Source of the DNA: an uncultured Sphingomonas sp.
GTDB lineage: Bacteria > Pseudomonadota > Alphaproteobacteria > Sphingomonadales > Sphingomonadaceae
Reading direction: 5' to 3'
Assembly (NCBI RefSeq): GCF_913776855.1
Contig: NZ_CAJYQD010000035.1
Coordinates: 1-59,501, forward strand
DNA: 59,501 nt
Shown here: positions 17,142-26,771 of the stretch, piece by piece
How positions within the stretch are numbered: the first letter of the stretch is position 1
Layout: each line of letters begins with the position of its first letter
Program-made: the position numbers and the translations under genes
The notes under the pieces: generated by a model
What the model saw: the letters and a program-made list of their open reading frames with translations, nothing else
Database searches by the model: none
Told to the model about the DNA's origin: nothing

Positions 17142-18865
17142 GCCGCGTCGGCGTCGATCGGACTCGAGTAGAAATATCCCTGGCCAAAGGCGCAGCCGAG
17201 CGCGACCAGCGTATGTTCCAGCTCCTGCGTCTCGATCCCCTCCGCCGTCGTGCGCAGGCCCAGCGCCTGGGCAAGGCTCAATATCGCACGGACGATCGCC
17301 ACCTTGTCCCGATCGGCGAGCATTCCGGTGATGAAGCTGCGATCGATCTTCAGCTTGTCGATCGGCAGTTTCTGCAGATAGGCGAGGTTGGAATAACCGG
17401 TGCCGAAATCGTCCATCGCGATCTGCGCGCCCATGTCCTTCAGCGCCAGCATCGTACACAGCGTCCGATCCGGATCGACCACGAACGCGCTTTCGGTCAG
17501 TTCGATGGTGAAGCGATCGCCCGAAAGGCCATGCTGCGCCAGCATCTCGGCGAACATCGCCTCGACATTGTCGCGCTGCAACTGCACCGCCGACAGGTTG
17601 ACCGCCATCCGCGCGCCGCAATCGCCGCCGGCCATACGATCCCACCGTTCCAGCGTCCGCCCCGCCTCTTCCATTGCCCAGCGACCAAGCGGCACGATCA
17701 GGCCGGATTCCTCGGCAACCGGGATGAAATCGACCGGTGAGATATTCTCTCCGTCCGGCGTGCGCCACCGCGCGAGTGCCTCGAAACTGCTGATCCGGCC
17801 GTTGGACAGGTCGCAGATAGGCTGGAACGCCAGATGGAGCTGTCCATCCTCCAATGCATGACGCAGCCGGGTCTCGATCGAGAACTGGCTGCGTACGATG
17901 TCGAACAGGTGCGGGCGATAGACCTCGGTCTGGCCGGTGCGTTTCGATCGCCTCACCGCGAACTGCGCGTGGCGGATGACGTCCTCCGCCTCCGCCTCGG
18001 CATCCTCGCCCAGTGCGATGCCGATCGAACATTCAACGCGGATATTGAAATCGGACAGCTGAAACGGCTGGACCAGGGCCTGTTGCAACCGCGTCGCTGC
18101 CTGCAACGCATCGTCGGCCCCGTCGCGCAGGCCAAGCAGTACCGCGAATTCGTCGCCGCCCGTCCGGGCCAGCACGTCGCAACTGCGCAACACGCCCTTC
18201 AACCGGCGGGCGACCGAAATCAGCAGTTCGTCACCCGAAAGCGACCCCATGCAGGCGTTGACTCGGCTGAACCGGTCGAGGTTGATCGCCAGCACCGCAT
18301 AGCGCGCACGGTCGCCATCCGCGACCTGTTCCTCGACCAGATCGCCGAAGCCGGTGCGATTCGGCAGGCCCGTCAGCGAATCGGTATTCATTTCGCGACG
18401 CAGGCTGGTTTCAGTGCGCTGTTCCGGCGTCTGGTCGACCAGCGACATCATGCAGCGCGGGATTCCGATCGATTCCTGCCGCCGGGCAAGCGTCACGTCA
18501 TAATGGCGACTATCGACCGCATCGCCCAGCTGCAGCGCCAGCCGTCGCCGGGTATCGCCGGACAGCAGAAACGCCAGCATCTGATCGCCGATTTCCTGCA
18601 GCAACGCCGCCTGGCCATCGACGCCGGTGAATCCGGCGGCACGAAAGGCGATATTGACCGACTCGAACACGACCTGCCCTGCCTTCTCCGAAACGATGGC
18701 CGTCGGCAGCGGCAACAGGTCGAGGACGGCTTCGAGCGGATCGGCGGCGGGCGGGGTGCAGATCGGCGGAACATCGACGCGCAACAGCCGCTGCCCCTGC
18801 ACCTGCACGGGGAGCGGGGAAGACTGCGACTTGAACGCCGAGAATATCTGCCTGCCGAACGCCAT
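17111..18865 (-). CDS. GGDEF-EAL protein, probable c-di-GMP phosphodiesterase
   Basis: This 584-residue cytoplasmic protein has a PAS-like N-terminal part (about 45-150), a GGDEF domain (about 160-320) and an EAL domain (about 325-580). The EAL domain keeps FEALARW (Glu362), NLSAVQLQ, ELTES, DDFGTGYSNL, DRSFI and AEGIET, so phosphodiesterase activity is likely. The GGDEF signature RTGGDEF (about 234-240) is intact, but the usual ND...GH segment reads NACMGSLSGD, so cyclase activity is doubtful and the domain may bind GTP as a regulator. No transmembrane helix is seen. It follows parC by 54 bases on the same strand and overlaps the cca 3' end tail to tail. Confidence 0.9.
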   Translation of the reverse strand: MAFGRQIFSAFKSQSSPLPVQVQGQRLLRVDVPPICTPPAADPLEAVLDLLPLPTAIVSEKAGQVVFESVNIAFRAAGFTGVDGQAALLQEIGDQMLAFLLSGDTRRRLALQLGDAVDSRHYDVTLARRQESIGIPRCMMSLVDQTPEQRTETSLRREMNTDSLTGLPNRTGFGDLVEEQVADGDRARYAVLAINLDRFSRVNACMGSLSGDELLISVARRLKGVLRSCDVLARTGGDEFAVLLGLRDGADDALQAATRLQQALVQPFQLSDFNIRVECSIGIALGEDAEAEAEDVIRHAQFAVRRSKRTGQTEVYRPHLFDIVRSQFSIETRLRHALEDGQLHLAFQPICDLSNGRISSFEALARWRTPDGENISPVDFIPVAEESGLIVPLGRWAMEEAGRTLERWDRMAGGDCGARMAVNLSAVQLQRDNVEAMFAEMLAQHGLSGDRFTIELTESAFVVDPDRTLCTMLALKDMGAQIAMDDFGTGYSNLAYLQKLPIDKLKIDRSFITGMLADRDKVAIVRAILSLAQALGLRTTAEGIETQELEHTLVALGCAFGQGYFYSSPIDADAAYALLVARNA

Positions 18866-18919
18866 TGCAATTGCTATGACCGACGGAGGTTAAAAGCTTC
18901 TGAAACCGGCGCCGCTCAA

Positions 18920-21172
18920 TCAGAAACGATTGTCGCGCGGAAAACCGTTGGGCGGCATCCGGCCGGCCGCCCCGCGCGCGGCGCGCCATGGCGACAGGTC
19001 GCTTTCGGTGCGCATTCGCCCGGTTTCGCCCCCCATCGTCCAGTGCAGGCCGTCCGCGAACCGCAACGTCCGCGCATCGGACAGGCCGCCGTCGCGGAAC
19101 CGTTGCAGCTGCACCCCCTGCCCGCGCGCCATTTCCGCCAGTTCGGCGAGCGGGAACAGCACCAGCTTGCGATTGTCGCCGATCGACGCGACATAATCGT
19201 CGTCGGCTGCGATCGGCCGGACGACCTTCATCTTAGCTCCCGGACGCGGTGCCATCACCTGCTTGCCCTTGCGCGTTTCCGCCAGCACATCGGCGACCCG
19301 CACCATGAAACCGCGCCCGTCGGTCGCCGCCAGCAACAGCCGTTCGGACGCCGCCGCCCGCGCCAGTCCGACGATCCGCGCCTCCCCGTCTAGGTCGATC
19401 ATCGCCCGGACCGGTTCGCCAAAGCCGCGCCCGCCCGGCAGCTTGTCGGCCCCCAGCGTGTAGAAGCGTCCGCCATCGGTCGCGAGCAGCAGCTTGTCGG
19501 TGGTGTGGGCGTGGAACGCAAAGGCGGGGCCATCCCCCTCCTTGAACCGCGCGGTATCGGCCGATGCCAGGTCGACATGGCCTTTCAGTGCCCGCACCCA
19601 GCCGCGCTGCGACAGGATGACAGTCAGCGGCTCCCGCTCGATCATCGCCTCCGCCGGAATTTCACGCGCAGGTGCCGCTTCCTCGACCATGGTACGCCGC
19701 GCCCCAAGCGGCGTGTCGTGACCATAGCGGTCGCGCATCTTCGTCAGATCGCGCTTCATCCGCGTCCGCTGCCGTGCGTCGCTCGACAGCAGCAGCGTCA
19801 GTTCGGCCTGCTCCTTTTCCAGCTTCGCCCGCTCGCCGCGGATTTCCATTTCCTCCAGCTTGCGTAGCGAACGCAGCCGCATGTTGAGGATGGCTTCGGC
19901 CTGTCGATCGGTCAGCGAGAATTCCGCGATCAGCACCGGTTTCGGCTCGTCCTCGGTCCGGATGATCGCGATCACCCGGTCGAGGTTCAGATAGGCCGCG
20001 AGATAGCCGTCGAGCAGTTCGATCCGGTCGGCGATCTTCGCCAGCCGGTGTTCGCTACGCCGGCGCAACACGACGAACTGGTGGTCGACCCACGCCTTCA
20101 ACGCCTCGCGTAGCGGCATGACCCGCGGGGTTCGGTCCTTGTCCAGCACGTTCAGGTTCAGGGGAACGCGCGTTTCGAGGTCGGTCAGCCGGAACAGCCC
20201 GTCCATCAGCACCTGCGGGTCGACGGTGCGGCTGCGCGGTTCGAGGACGATGCGGATTTCGGCATCCGATTCGTCGCGGACGTCGGTCAGGATCGGCAGC
20301 TTCTTGTCGTTGATAAGCGCGGCGATCTGCTCGATCAGCTTGCCCTTCTGCACGCCATACGGGATCTGGGTGATGACGATCTGCCAGCCGCCGCCCTTCT
20401 CCCGCTCGATCTCGTGCCGCGCGCGCACGCGGAAGCCGCCGCGTCCGGTCGCATAGGCTTCGCGGATCGCGGCGGGCGGATCGACGACGATGCCGCCGGT
20501 CGGAAAGTCGGGACCGCGGACATGCGCCAGCACCGCCGCGTCTTCGGCCTCCGGCTGATCGACCAGCACGATCGCCGCGTCGAACAGTTCGGCGGCGTTG
20601 TGCGGCGGCACGCTCGTCGCCATGCCGACCGCGATGCCGCTGGCGCCATTGGCCAGCAGGTTGGGGAACATGCCGGGGAACAGCTCCGGCTCCTGCTCCT
20701 CGCCGTTATAGGTCGGGCGGAAATCGGTCGCGTCCTCGTCGAGACCCGCCATCAGATCGATCGCGACCTGGGTCAGCCGCGCCTCGGTATAGCGATAGGC
20801 CGCAGCGTTATCGCCATCGATATTGCCGAAATTGCCCTGCCCGTCGACCAGCGGATAGCGCAGCGCGAAATCCTGCGCCAGGCGGACCATCGCGTCATAG
20901 ACCGACTGGTCGCCATGCGGGTGATATTTGCCGATCACGTCGCCCACGACGCGCGCGCATTTCTTATACCCCGACGCCGGGTCGAGCTTTAGCAGCCGCA
21001 TCGCCCACAACAGGCGACGATGCACCGGCTTCAACCCGTCGCGGACATCGGGCAGCGACCGCGCGGTGATCGTCGACAGCGCATAGACGAGGTATCGTTC
21101 GGACAGCGCGCTGTCGAACGGTGCATCGAACACGCCGATCGGCGTTACAGGGTCGGTCAGATCACTTGCCAT
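18920..21172 (-). CDS. parC: DNA topoisomerase IV subunit A
   Basis: This 750-residue type IIA topoisomerase subunit is shorter than GyrA and of ParC length, with a small C-terminal beta-pinwheel. It cleaves and rejoins DNA to unlink replicated chromosomes. The winged-helix core shows [29 protein letters not shown] and the catalytic tyrosine in YRYTEARL (Tyr128). The residues equivalent to E. coli ParC Ser80 and Glu84 are Gln89 and Asp93. The C-terminal repeats include [11 protein letters not shown] and NRKLVLFPL. It starts at ATG 21172 with no strong ribosome binding site. Confidence 0.94.
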   Translation of the reverse strand: MASDLTDPVTPIGVFDAPFDSALSERYLVYALSTITARSLPDVRDGLKPVHRRLLWAMRLLKLDPASGYKKCARVVGDVIGKYHPHGDQSVYDAMVRLAQDFALRYPLVDGQGNFGNIDGDNAAAYRYTEARLTQVAIDLMAGLDEDATDFRPTYNGEEQEPELFPGMFPNLLANGASGIAVGMATSVPPHNAAELFDAAIVLVDQPEAEDAAVLAHVRGPDFPTGGIVVDPPAAIREAYATGRGGFRVRARHEIEREKGGGWQIVITQIPYGVQKGKLIEQIAALINDKKLPILTDVRDESDAEIRIVLEPRSRTVDPQVLMDGLFRLTDLETRVPLNLNVLDKDRTPRVMPLREALKAWVDHQFVVLRRRSEHRLAKIADRIELLDGYLAAYLNLDRVIAIIRTEDEPKPVLIAEFSLTDRQAEAILNMRLRSLRKLEEMEIRGERAKLEKEQAELTLLLSSDARQRTRMKRDLTKMRDRYGHDTPLGARRTMVEEAAPAREIPAEAMIEREPLTVILSQRGWVRALKGHVDLASADTARFKEGDGPAFAFHAHTTDKLLLATDGGRFYTLGADKLPGGRGFGEPVRAMIDLDGEARIVGLARAAASERLLLAATDGRGFMVRVADVLAETRKGKQVMAPRPGAKMKVVRPIAADDDYVASIGDNRKLVLFPLAELAEMARGQGVQLQRFRDGGLSDARTLRFADGLHWTMGGETGRMRTESDLSPWRAARGAAGRMPPNGFPRDNRF

Positions 21173-21232
21173 CGCATCTGCGATAGCAGGGGAAAGCGCC
21201 CCCCGCGAGGGGCGAAATGGAACGAACCGGGA

Positions 21233-21814
21233 TCAGGCGGCCTGTCGCCCCGACTCCACCGGTGCCGAGGGAAGTTTTCCATCGCACAACGCCCACACAT
21301 CAGCCACGATCGAGCGCCATTCGTCCCCCTCCATATCGACCAGCCCGAACAGGCGCATCAGGAACGCGCCCTCCATCGCCACGAAGGCAAGGCGCAGCCA
21401 GCGGCCCTCGTCGGTCGAAACGTCGATCGCATCCATGCGGTTGCGATACCACCGCCGCACCTGCACCATGTGCTGCGGCGAATTGAGCAGCGACACCAGC
21501 AGGGTCGGCGCGCCGCGCTTCGACCGATCGTCATAGTTCGCGCCATAGGCAAGATGAGCACGGATGCGCGAAGCCTCGTCGTCGGGCACCGCGCCCAACT
21601 CGATCATATGCTCGGCATATTCCTGCTGCCAGCGTTCGAACATCGCCGCGATCAGCGATTCCTTGCTGCGAAAGCTGTACTGTACCCCGCCATTGGTGAT
21701 GCCCATCCTTTCGGCCACCGCCGCGATGGTCAGGCCCGCCGGACCCTTTTCCATGGTCACCGCTTCGGCGGCATCCAACAGCTTGTCACGCTCGATCGTA
21801 CGAATTCTACCCAC
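21233..21814 (-). CDS. TetR-family transcriptional regulator
   Basis: This 193-residue protein has an N-terminal helix-turn-helix of TetR type: RDKLLDAAEAVTMEKGPAGL, then IAAVAERMGITNGGVQYSFR, then SKESLIAAMF. The C-terminal domain is a variable ligand pocket and contains LVSLLNSPQHM and EGAFLMRLFG. Most TetR proteins repress a neighbouring operon until a small molecule binds. No obvious efflux or degradation gene lies next to it, so the target is not evident. The start is GTG at 21814 with AGGGGG about 8 bases upstream. The AT-rich region beyond 21890 contains its likely promoter. Confidence 0.88.
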   Translation of the reverse strand: MGRIRTIERDKLLDAAEAVTMEKGPAGLTIAAVAERMGITNGGVQYSFRSKESLIAAMFERWQQEYAEHMIELGAVPDDEASRIRAHLAYGANYDDRSKRGAPTLLVSLLNSPQHMVQVRRWYRNRMDAIDVSTDEGRWLRLAFVAMEGAFLMRLFGLVDMEGDEWRSIVADVWALCDGKLPSAPVESGRQAA

Positions 21815-22239
21815 GGTCCACGCCCCCTGTCGCCGTCCGATCGACGGCGCTGCCCTTCCCTAATGTCCCTTTAACCAACCATCCGACGACACACAATTTT
21901 ATTATACGATATTACTGTTCTAGCGATCATTTCCGACAGCCTGTTGCAAATTTGACGGAATGCCGCGGTCGGGCAAGTGAATTTCGTCTTGAATTTCGAT
22001 GGTTTGGGTCGAACGGAGCGGGCGGACCTCCCGAACCGGCTCGACCGTTCCCGATCCCACGCCTGACGTCCGACTGCGCGGACCGTCACCGTCGTTGCCC
22101 GGTCGAGCAATCCGATGGTGATCGAGCGACACGGCAAGGACATGACGAATTTCGGCCGAATGGCACGCTGTTTCCAAACCCATTGACCACCTGCCCCATA
22201 ATTGCCACATTTACGCCACAATCAAGGCAAAGGTGGCGT
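21815..22239. other. 425-bp divergent intergenic region
   Basis: This gap separates the TetR regulator and the DUF4349 lipoprotein. It contains an AT-rich patch at 21895-21935, unusual for this genome, and no convincing gene; the 116-codon minus-strand frame at 21871-22221 has no family features. Both flanking promoters must lie here. Confidence 0.5.
21901..21906 (-). promoter_or_regulatory. Perfect -10 hexamer for the TetR gene
   Basis: On the minus strand CGTATAAT contains a perfect TATAAT, about 87 bases before the regulator start. The -35 region (near 21924-21929, TGATCG) is a poor match, so an activator or an extended -10 may be needed. Confidence 0.35.
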
Positions 22240-23046
22240 ATGCGATACCATGTCCCTGCTCTGGCCCTGCTGATCCTCGCCGGATGCAGCAAGGCACCCA
22301 GCGATGCGCCCGATAGTGCCGCACCGGGAGTCGATGTCACTGCCGCGCCGGGCGTTGCGTTCAGCTACCGCTATAGTTTCCGCCTGCCTGCCGCCCGGAT
22401 CGCGGCGGTACAGGAGGCCCATGCCGCCGCGTGCGAACGGCTGGGCATCGCGCGCTGCCGGATCACCGCAATGCGCTACAGCCGGAGCGAGGATAACGAC
22501 ATTTCGGCGACGCTGGGCTTCTCGCTCGCCCCCGACCTCGCCCGCAGCTTCGGTCGGAACAGCATTCGCGGGGTCGAGGCCGCCGACGGGATGCTGCTCG
22601 ATTCCGAAATCACCGGCGAGGACGCAGGCGCCAGGATCGACCAGCTTGCCCAGGCGCGCGACGCTGCCGCCGCCGACCGGGCCGCGATCGATGCGCGCAG
22701 CGGCACCGCGACCCGCGAAGGCCGCGCCGAACTGGAACGGCAACGCGCCACCGCCGCCGGATCGGAACGCGATGCCGCCACCGCGATTACCGAACAGCGC
22801 GCCGCACTGGCGGCGACGCCCGTCGTGTTCGACTATCGCTCCGGTCAGGCGATCCGCGGATTCGATCCCGCATCGCCCTTCACCCGCGCCGCCGATTTAT
22901 CGGTCGCCTCGGCACGCTGGACGATCAGCACGGCGTTCGCGCTGATCGGCCTTGCCCTCCCGCCGTTAGCCCTGGCGCTGCTTGCCGTGCTGCTCTGGCG
23001 CCGCGTCCGGCATCTATGGCCCATGCGGGCGCCGAGCGCGGGCTGA
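22240..23046 (+). CDS. DUF4349 lipoprotein with C-terminal membrane helix
   Basis: This 268-residue protein begins with a lipoprotein signal (LALLILAGC, Cys16). A globular part follows ([20 protein letters not shown], then [20 protein letters not shown]), then an alanine/arginine-rich coiled coil around [15 protein letters not shown], and finally a transmembrane helix near the C-terminus ([19 protein letters not shown]) with a basic tail. This is the DUF4349 layout, thought to be an envelope-associated protein of unknown role. I chose the ATG at 22240 for its AAAGGTGG site and correct signal peptide; the longer frame runs through the promoter region. purC follows 94 bases later. Confidence 0.85.
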   Translation: MRYHVPALALLILAGCSKAPSDAPDSAAPGVDVTAAPGVAFSYRYSFRLPAARIAAVQEAHAAACERLGIARCRITAMRYSRSEDNDISATLGFSLAPDLARSFGRNSIRGVEAADGMLLDSEITGEDAGARIDQLAQARDAAAADRAAIDARSGTATREGRAELERQRATAAGSERDAATAITEQRAALAATPVVFDYRSGQAIRGFDPASPFTRAADLSVASARWTISTAFALIGLALPPLALALLAVLLWRRVRHLWPMRAPSAG

Positions 23047-23140
23047 TTGCGCACCGCCGCCCCTTCCGCTATGCGGCGGCTTTCCGCAGGGGGCCGGACC
23101 CGCAAGCTCTGGCCCATGCCGTTTCGTTGAAGGGAATCGC

Positions 23141-23920
23141 ATGGCTCGCCGCCGCCAGATCTACGAAGGCAAGGCAAAGATCCTCTATGAGGGTCCGGAA
23201 CCGGGTACGCTGATCCAGTATTTCAAGGATGACGCCACCGCCTTCAATGCCCAGAAAAAGGGCACGATCAACGGCAAGGGCGTGTTGAACAACCGGATTT
23301 CCGAACATGTCTTCACGCTGCTCGGCAATATCGGCGTGCCGACCCATTTCATCCGCCGCCTGAACATGCGCGAGCAGCTGATCCGCCAGGTCGAGATCGT
23401 CCCGATCGAGGTCGTCGTGCGCAACGTCGCCGCCGGTTCGATCAGCAAGCGTCTGGGGATCGAAGAGGGACAGCAGCTCCCACGCACGATCATCGAATAT
23501 TATTACAAGGACGATGCGCTCGGCGATCCGATGGTTTCGGACGAGCATATCCTGTGCTTCGGCTGGGCCGCGCAGGACGAACTGCACGAGATGGCCGACA
23601 TGGCGATCCGCGTGAACGATTTCCTGTCGGGCATGTTCGCGGCGATCAACATCCGGCTGGTCGACTTCAAGCTCGAATTCGGCCGCATCTGGGACAATGA
23701 TTTCAGCCGGATCATCCTTGCCGACGAGATCAGCCCCGACGGTTGCCGCCTGTGGGACATGACCACCAACGAAAAGCTCGACAAGGATCGCTTCCGCCGC
23801 GACCTGGGCGGTGAGGTCGAGGCGTATCAGGAAGTCGCACGGCGGCTGGGCCTGCTGCCCGAAGGCGCGGATTCGGCAGTGCTGGACCTCGAGACGCATC
23901 GCAAGAAGCGCGAGAAGTAA
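23141..23920 (+). CDS. purC: SAICAR synthetase
   Basis: This 259-residue enzyme joins CAIR and aspartate with ATP in purine synthesis. It matches PurC throughout: [88 protein letters not shown] and [14 protein letters not shown]. The ATG at 23141 has AAGGGA upstream. It stands alone, without other pur genes in view, and is followed by a GC-rich inverted repeat. Confidence 0.95.
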   Translation: MARRRQIYEGKAKILYEGPEPGTLIQYFKDDATAFNAQKKGTINGKGVLNNRISEHVFTLLGNIGVPTHFIRRLNMREQLIRQVEIVPIEVVVRNVAAGSISKRLGIEEGQQLPRTIIEYYYKDDALGDPMVSDEHILCFGWAAQDELHEMADMAIRVNDFLSGMFAAINIRLVDFKLEFGRIWDNDFSRIILADEISPDGCRLWDMTTNEKLDKDRFRRDLGGEVEAYQEVARRLGLLPEGADSAVLDLETHRKKREK

Positions 23921-23943
23921 CGGCTGACCAGGTCACGACGATG

Positions 23944-23970
23944 ACGTACCCCGCGCAGGCGGGGGTACGT
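23944..23970. repeat. GC-rich inverted repeat between convergent purC and acyl-CoA dehydrogenase genes
   Basis: ACGTACCCCGC and GCGGGGGTACGT form an 11-bp stem with a 4-base loop and one bulged G. It occupies the gap between two convergent genes. The core CCCCGCGCAGGCGGGG is of a kind often repeated in sphingomonad intergenic DNA. It may end both transcripts, though no T-tract is present. Confidence 0.55.
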
Positions 23971-23983
23971 ACTTCGAGATGAA

Positions 23984-25786
23984 TTACCCGCGCGCGAACA
24001 GCGCCGGGTCGAGCGCCATGACCGAATCCGCCCCGCCCTCAATCTTGCGTCGCAGCGCGCTTGCATCGGGGATAATCCGCTCGGCATAGAAGCGCGCGGT
24101 CACTCGCTTGCCCTCGATGAACGCCGGATCGCCCTCGCCCGCCGCCGCCAGTGCTTCCGCCGCGGTCAGCATCCGCAGCCACATCAGGCCGGTCGCGACG
24201 ATGCCCATGATGTGCATGTACGAATGCGCGCCCGCCCCGACATGGTTCGGGTTCTGCATCCCGTTGGCCATGAACCACATGGTCGCCGCCTGCAGATCCT
24301 TCAGCCCCCGCTCCAGCCGCTCGGCGAAATCGCGGGTCGCGTCCGATCCCTTGGCGGTCGCGATCTCCTCGCCCACGATGCGGAAGAAATGCTGGATCGC
24401 CCGGCCGCCATTCTGGGCCAGCTTGCGCCCGACCAGGTCCATCGCCTGCACGCCGTTGGTGCCTTCATAGATCATCGCGATCCGGGCATCGCGGACATAT
24501 TGCTCCATGCCCCATTCGGCGATGTAGCCATGGCCGCCATAGACCTGCTGCGCATTGGTCGCCACGTCATAGCCCTTGTCGGTGCCGTAGCCCTTGATGA
24601 CCGGGGTCAGCAGCGACACGAGGTCGTCGGCCAGCTCGCGCGCCGCCGCATCCTCCGACATGTGCGCCAGATCGACCTGCAGAGCGCCCCACAGGCACAG
24701 CGCGCGCAGCCCCTCGGTCAGGGTCTTGCCCTCCATCAGCATCCGGCGGACATCGGGATGGACGAACAGCGTATCGGCCCTTTCGCCCGGCTCCTTCGCG
24801 CCGATCAGCGCCCGCCCCTGCCGCCGGTCGCCGGCATAGATCACCGCATTCTGGTACGCGGTCTCCGCCACGCCCAGCCCCTGCAGGCCGACGCCGAGAC
24901 GCGCAGCGTTCATCATGATGAACATCGCGGCGAGGCCCTTCATCTCCTCGCCGACCAGCCACCCCTTCGCCCCGTCATAGTTCATGACGCAGGTCGAATT
25001 GGCGTGGATGCCCATCTTATGCTCGATCGAGCCGCAAGTGACCGGGTTGCGAGCGCCCAGCGATCCGTCGTCGTTCACCAGGAACTTGGGCACGACGAAC
25101 AGCGAAATCCCCTTCGAGCTTTCCGGCGCCCCTGGCGTTTTGGCAAGGACGAGGTGGATGATGTTTTCGGTGAGGTCATGTTCGCCCGACGAGATGAAGA
25201 TCTTGGTCCCGGTAATGGCCCACGAGCCGTCGTCGTTCGGCACGGCGCGGGTCTTGATAAGGCCCAGGTCGGTGCCGCATTGGGGTTCGGTCAGGTTCAT
25301 GGTGCCGCCCCATTCGCCCGACACCATCTTCGGCACGTACATCGCCTGCTGTTCCGGGCTGCCCTTCACCAGCAACGCGGCGATCGCGCCGTGGGTGAGG
25401 CCCGGATACATCGCGAACGCCATGTTGGCGGAAATCAGATATTCCTCGAACGCGGTGGCCACGACATGCGGCATCGCCTGCCCGCCGAACTGCTCCGGCG
25501 CCGACAACGTGCCCCAGCCCGACTCGACGAACTGGCGATAGGCATCCTTGAACCCCGCCGGCGTCGTCACACTGCCGTCGGCGTGGCGGGTGCACCCCTG
25601 CTGGTCGCCGGATGCGTTGAGCGGAAACAATACCTCTGCGACGAAGCGGCCGCCCTCTTCCAGTACCGCCTCGACGGTATCGGGCGTGGCATTGGCGAAG
25701 CCGGGCAACGCCGCATGGTCACCGATCTTCAGCACATGGTCGAGGATGAAGCGGGTGTCGCGAACCGGCGGGATATAGCTAGGCAT
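23984..25786 (-). CDS. Acyl-CoA dehydrogenase (large form with extra C-terminal domain)
   Basis: This 600-residue flavoprotein oxidises acyl-CoA to enoyl-CoA. The N-terminal part begins PSYIPPVRDTRFILDHVLK, typical of the 590-600-residue bacterial group. Visible motifs are NLTEPQCGTDLG and KIFISSGEHD (substrate/FAD region), QVYGGHGYIAEWGMEQYVRD and IYEGTNGVQA, whose glutamate is the expected catalytic base. An additional C-terminal helical domain follows. I chose the ATG at 25786, four bases after the MerR stop, as the extra 48 residues of the longer frame are MerR shadow. It forms an operon with the MerR regulator; the chain-length preference cannot be told. Confidence 0.9.
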   Translation of the reverse strand: MPSYIPPVRDTRFILDHVLKIGDHAALPGFANATPDTVEAVLEEGGRFVAEVLFPLNASGDQQGCTRHADGSVTTPAGFKDAYRQFVESGWGTLSAPEQFGGQAMPHVVATAFEEYLISANMAFAMYPGLTHGAIAALLVKGSPEQQAMYVPKMVSGEWGGTMNLTEPQCGTDLGLIKTRAVPNDDGSWAITGTKIFISSGEHDLTENIIHLVLAKTPGAPESSKGISLFVVPKFLVNDDGSLGARNPVTCGSIEHKMGIHANSTCVMNYDGAKGWLVGEEMKGLAAMFIMMNAARLGVGLQGLGVAETAYQNAVIYAGDRRQGRALIGAKEPGERADTLFVHPDVRRMLMEGKTLTEGLRALCLWGALQVDLAHMSEDAAARELADDLVSLLTPVIKGYGTDKGYDVATNAQQVYGGHGYIAEWGMEQYVRDARIAMIYEGTNGVQAMDLVGRKLAQNGGRAIQHFFRIVGEEIATAKGSDATRDFAERLERGLKDLQAATMWFMANGMQNPNHVGAGAHSYMHIMGIVATGLMWLRMLTAAEALAAAGEGDPAFIEGKRVTARFYAERIIPDASALRRKIEGGADSVMALDPALFARG

Positions 25787-25790
25787 GGGG

Positions 25791-26234
25791 TCAATCCTTC
25801 TCCAGAACAGCGCCCTCTTGCGGGGCGCTCTGATGGGGTAAAGCCGCGATCGTCGCCACGAAGTCGCCCAGTTCGGCGATCGCGGCGTCGATGTCGCGGC
25901 GCTGGTTTTCGAGCAGGGCGATCCGGTCACGGCATTTCTGCATCGTCACCTGCCGCTGCACGACCCGGCCGTCGCCGATGTCGTACAGGTCGATCATCTC
26001 GCGAATGTCGGCCAGGCTGAACCCGACGCGCTTGCCGCGCAGGATCCACGCCAACCGCGCGCGATCCCGCTGCGAATAGATGCGGGCGAGGCCACGCCGC
26101 TCCGGCGCGATCAGCCCTTCATCCTCATAAAAGCGCAGCGCCCGCGCAGTGACACCGAATTCGTTGCACAGGTCGGTGATCGAGAAGCGGTCTGCCTCGT
26201 TCGACTCGACGGTCAGGGCGGGGGATGCTGCCAT
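25791..26234 (-). CDS. MerR-family transcriptional regulator
   Basis: This 147-residue protein has the MerR winged helix (ITDLCNEFGVTARALRFYED, then EGLIAPERRG and RIYSQRDRARLAWIL) and a C-terminal coiled-coil dimer helix. It lacks the cysteines of metal sensors, so a CoA-type or redox ligand is possible. It precedes an acyl-CoA dehydrogenase by 4 bases, as LiuR-type regulators of acyl-CoA degradation do. I chose the ATG at 26234 over a TTG 9 bases earlier. A perfect palindrome upstream (26254-26271) is the probable operator, suggesting control of itself and the dehydrogenase. Confidence 0.88.
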   Translation of the reverse strand: MAASPALTVESNEADRFSITDLCNEFGVTARALRFYEDEGLIAPERRGLARIYSQRDRARLAWILRGKRVGFSLADIREMIDLYDIGDGRVVQRQVTMQKCRDRIALLENQRRDIDAAIAELGDFVATIAALPHQSAPQEGAVLEKD

Positions 26235-26253
26235 GCCGCCCAAGCTAGTTTAC

Positions 26254-26271
26254 GTTGACGTGAACGTCAAC
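26254..26271. promoter_or_regulatory. Palindromic operator of the merR-acyl-CoA dehydrogenase operon
   Basis: GTTGACGT-GA-ACGTCAAC is a perfect 8-bp inverted repeat about 20 bases upstream of the MerR start, with a further TTTACG half on one side (26249-26254). It resembles the TTTACGTnnACGTAAA-like sites of LiuR-type MerR regulators. It overlaps the last codons of the upstream EF-hand gene. Confidence 0.6.
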
Positions 26272-26731
26272 CATCCTCAGCCGGTGCGGCGGCAGGCGGA
26301 CATTCGACCCGACGGGCGGGTTTGCGCTTCACCGCCGTCGTCGCGAACTCACCGGCGTCCAGCGCGCCATCGCGCCCCTTGTCGGCGGTCGCGAACTTCG
26401 TCGCGGTCTTGGCAGCCCATTCGTCGAAATTCAGCCGCCCGTCGCCATTAGTGTCGAGCTTGGCATAGGCTTTCCGCCGCGACGCCAGATATTCGTCGCG
26501 GGTGATGCGGCCATCGCGATCCTTGTCGTAACGGTCGAACCGCTTCTGTTCGCGGGTGCGCGGGGTCGCGGCGGGGGGATCATCGGCCAGTGGCACCTCC
26601 GCTTCCGCAGCGACCGTCGCCGCGCGCGGTGGGGGCGGCAGCGCCTCCGTCGCGGCATCGCTGCGGAACAGGAACAATCCCGCCGCGACCAACGCCAGCG
26701 CCGACCCCACCCCTGCCAAGAATCGCCACAT
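26267..26731 (-). CDS. EF-hand protein with N-terminal membrane anchor
   Basis: This 154-residue protein starts with a hydrophobic segment (FLAGVGSALALVAAGLFLF, about 3-21) that anchors or exports it, then a Pro/Ala-rich linker. Three calcium-binding loops follow: DKDRDGRITRDEY, DTNGDGRLNFDEW and a weaker DKGRDGALDAGEF. The protein probably binds Ca2+ in the periplasm; the partner is unknown. The ATG at 26731 has GGGGAG upstream. It starts 40 bases after the squalene-synthase-like gene stops, and its end overlaps the MerR operator. Confidence 0.85.
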   Translation of the reverse strand: MWRFLAGVGSALALVAAGLFLFRSDAATEALPPPPRAATVAAEAEVPLADDPPAATPRTREQKRFDRYDKDRDGRITRDEYLASRRKAYAKLDTNGDGRLNFDEWAAKTATKFATADKGRDGALDAGEFATTAVKRKPARRVECPPAAAPAEDG

Positions 26732-26771
26732 CGCCTGCTCCCCCTTTGCCTGTCCCGTTACACGCCAGCGC

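Noticed and set aside
21871..22221. A 116-codon minus-strand frame in the TetR/DUF4349 intergenic region.
   Set aside because: Rich in Arg/Cys/Trp without family resemblance, and it covers the likely promoters.
24212..26020. A 602-codon frame opposite the acyl-CoA dehydrogenase and MerR genes.
   Set aside because: Both minus-strand genes are clear family members; the antisense translation is His/Arg-rich noise.
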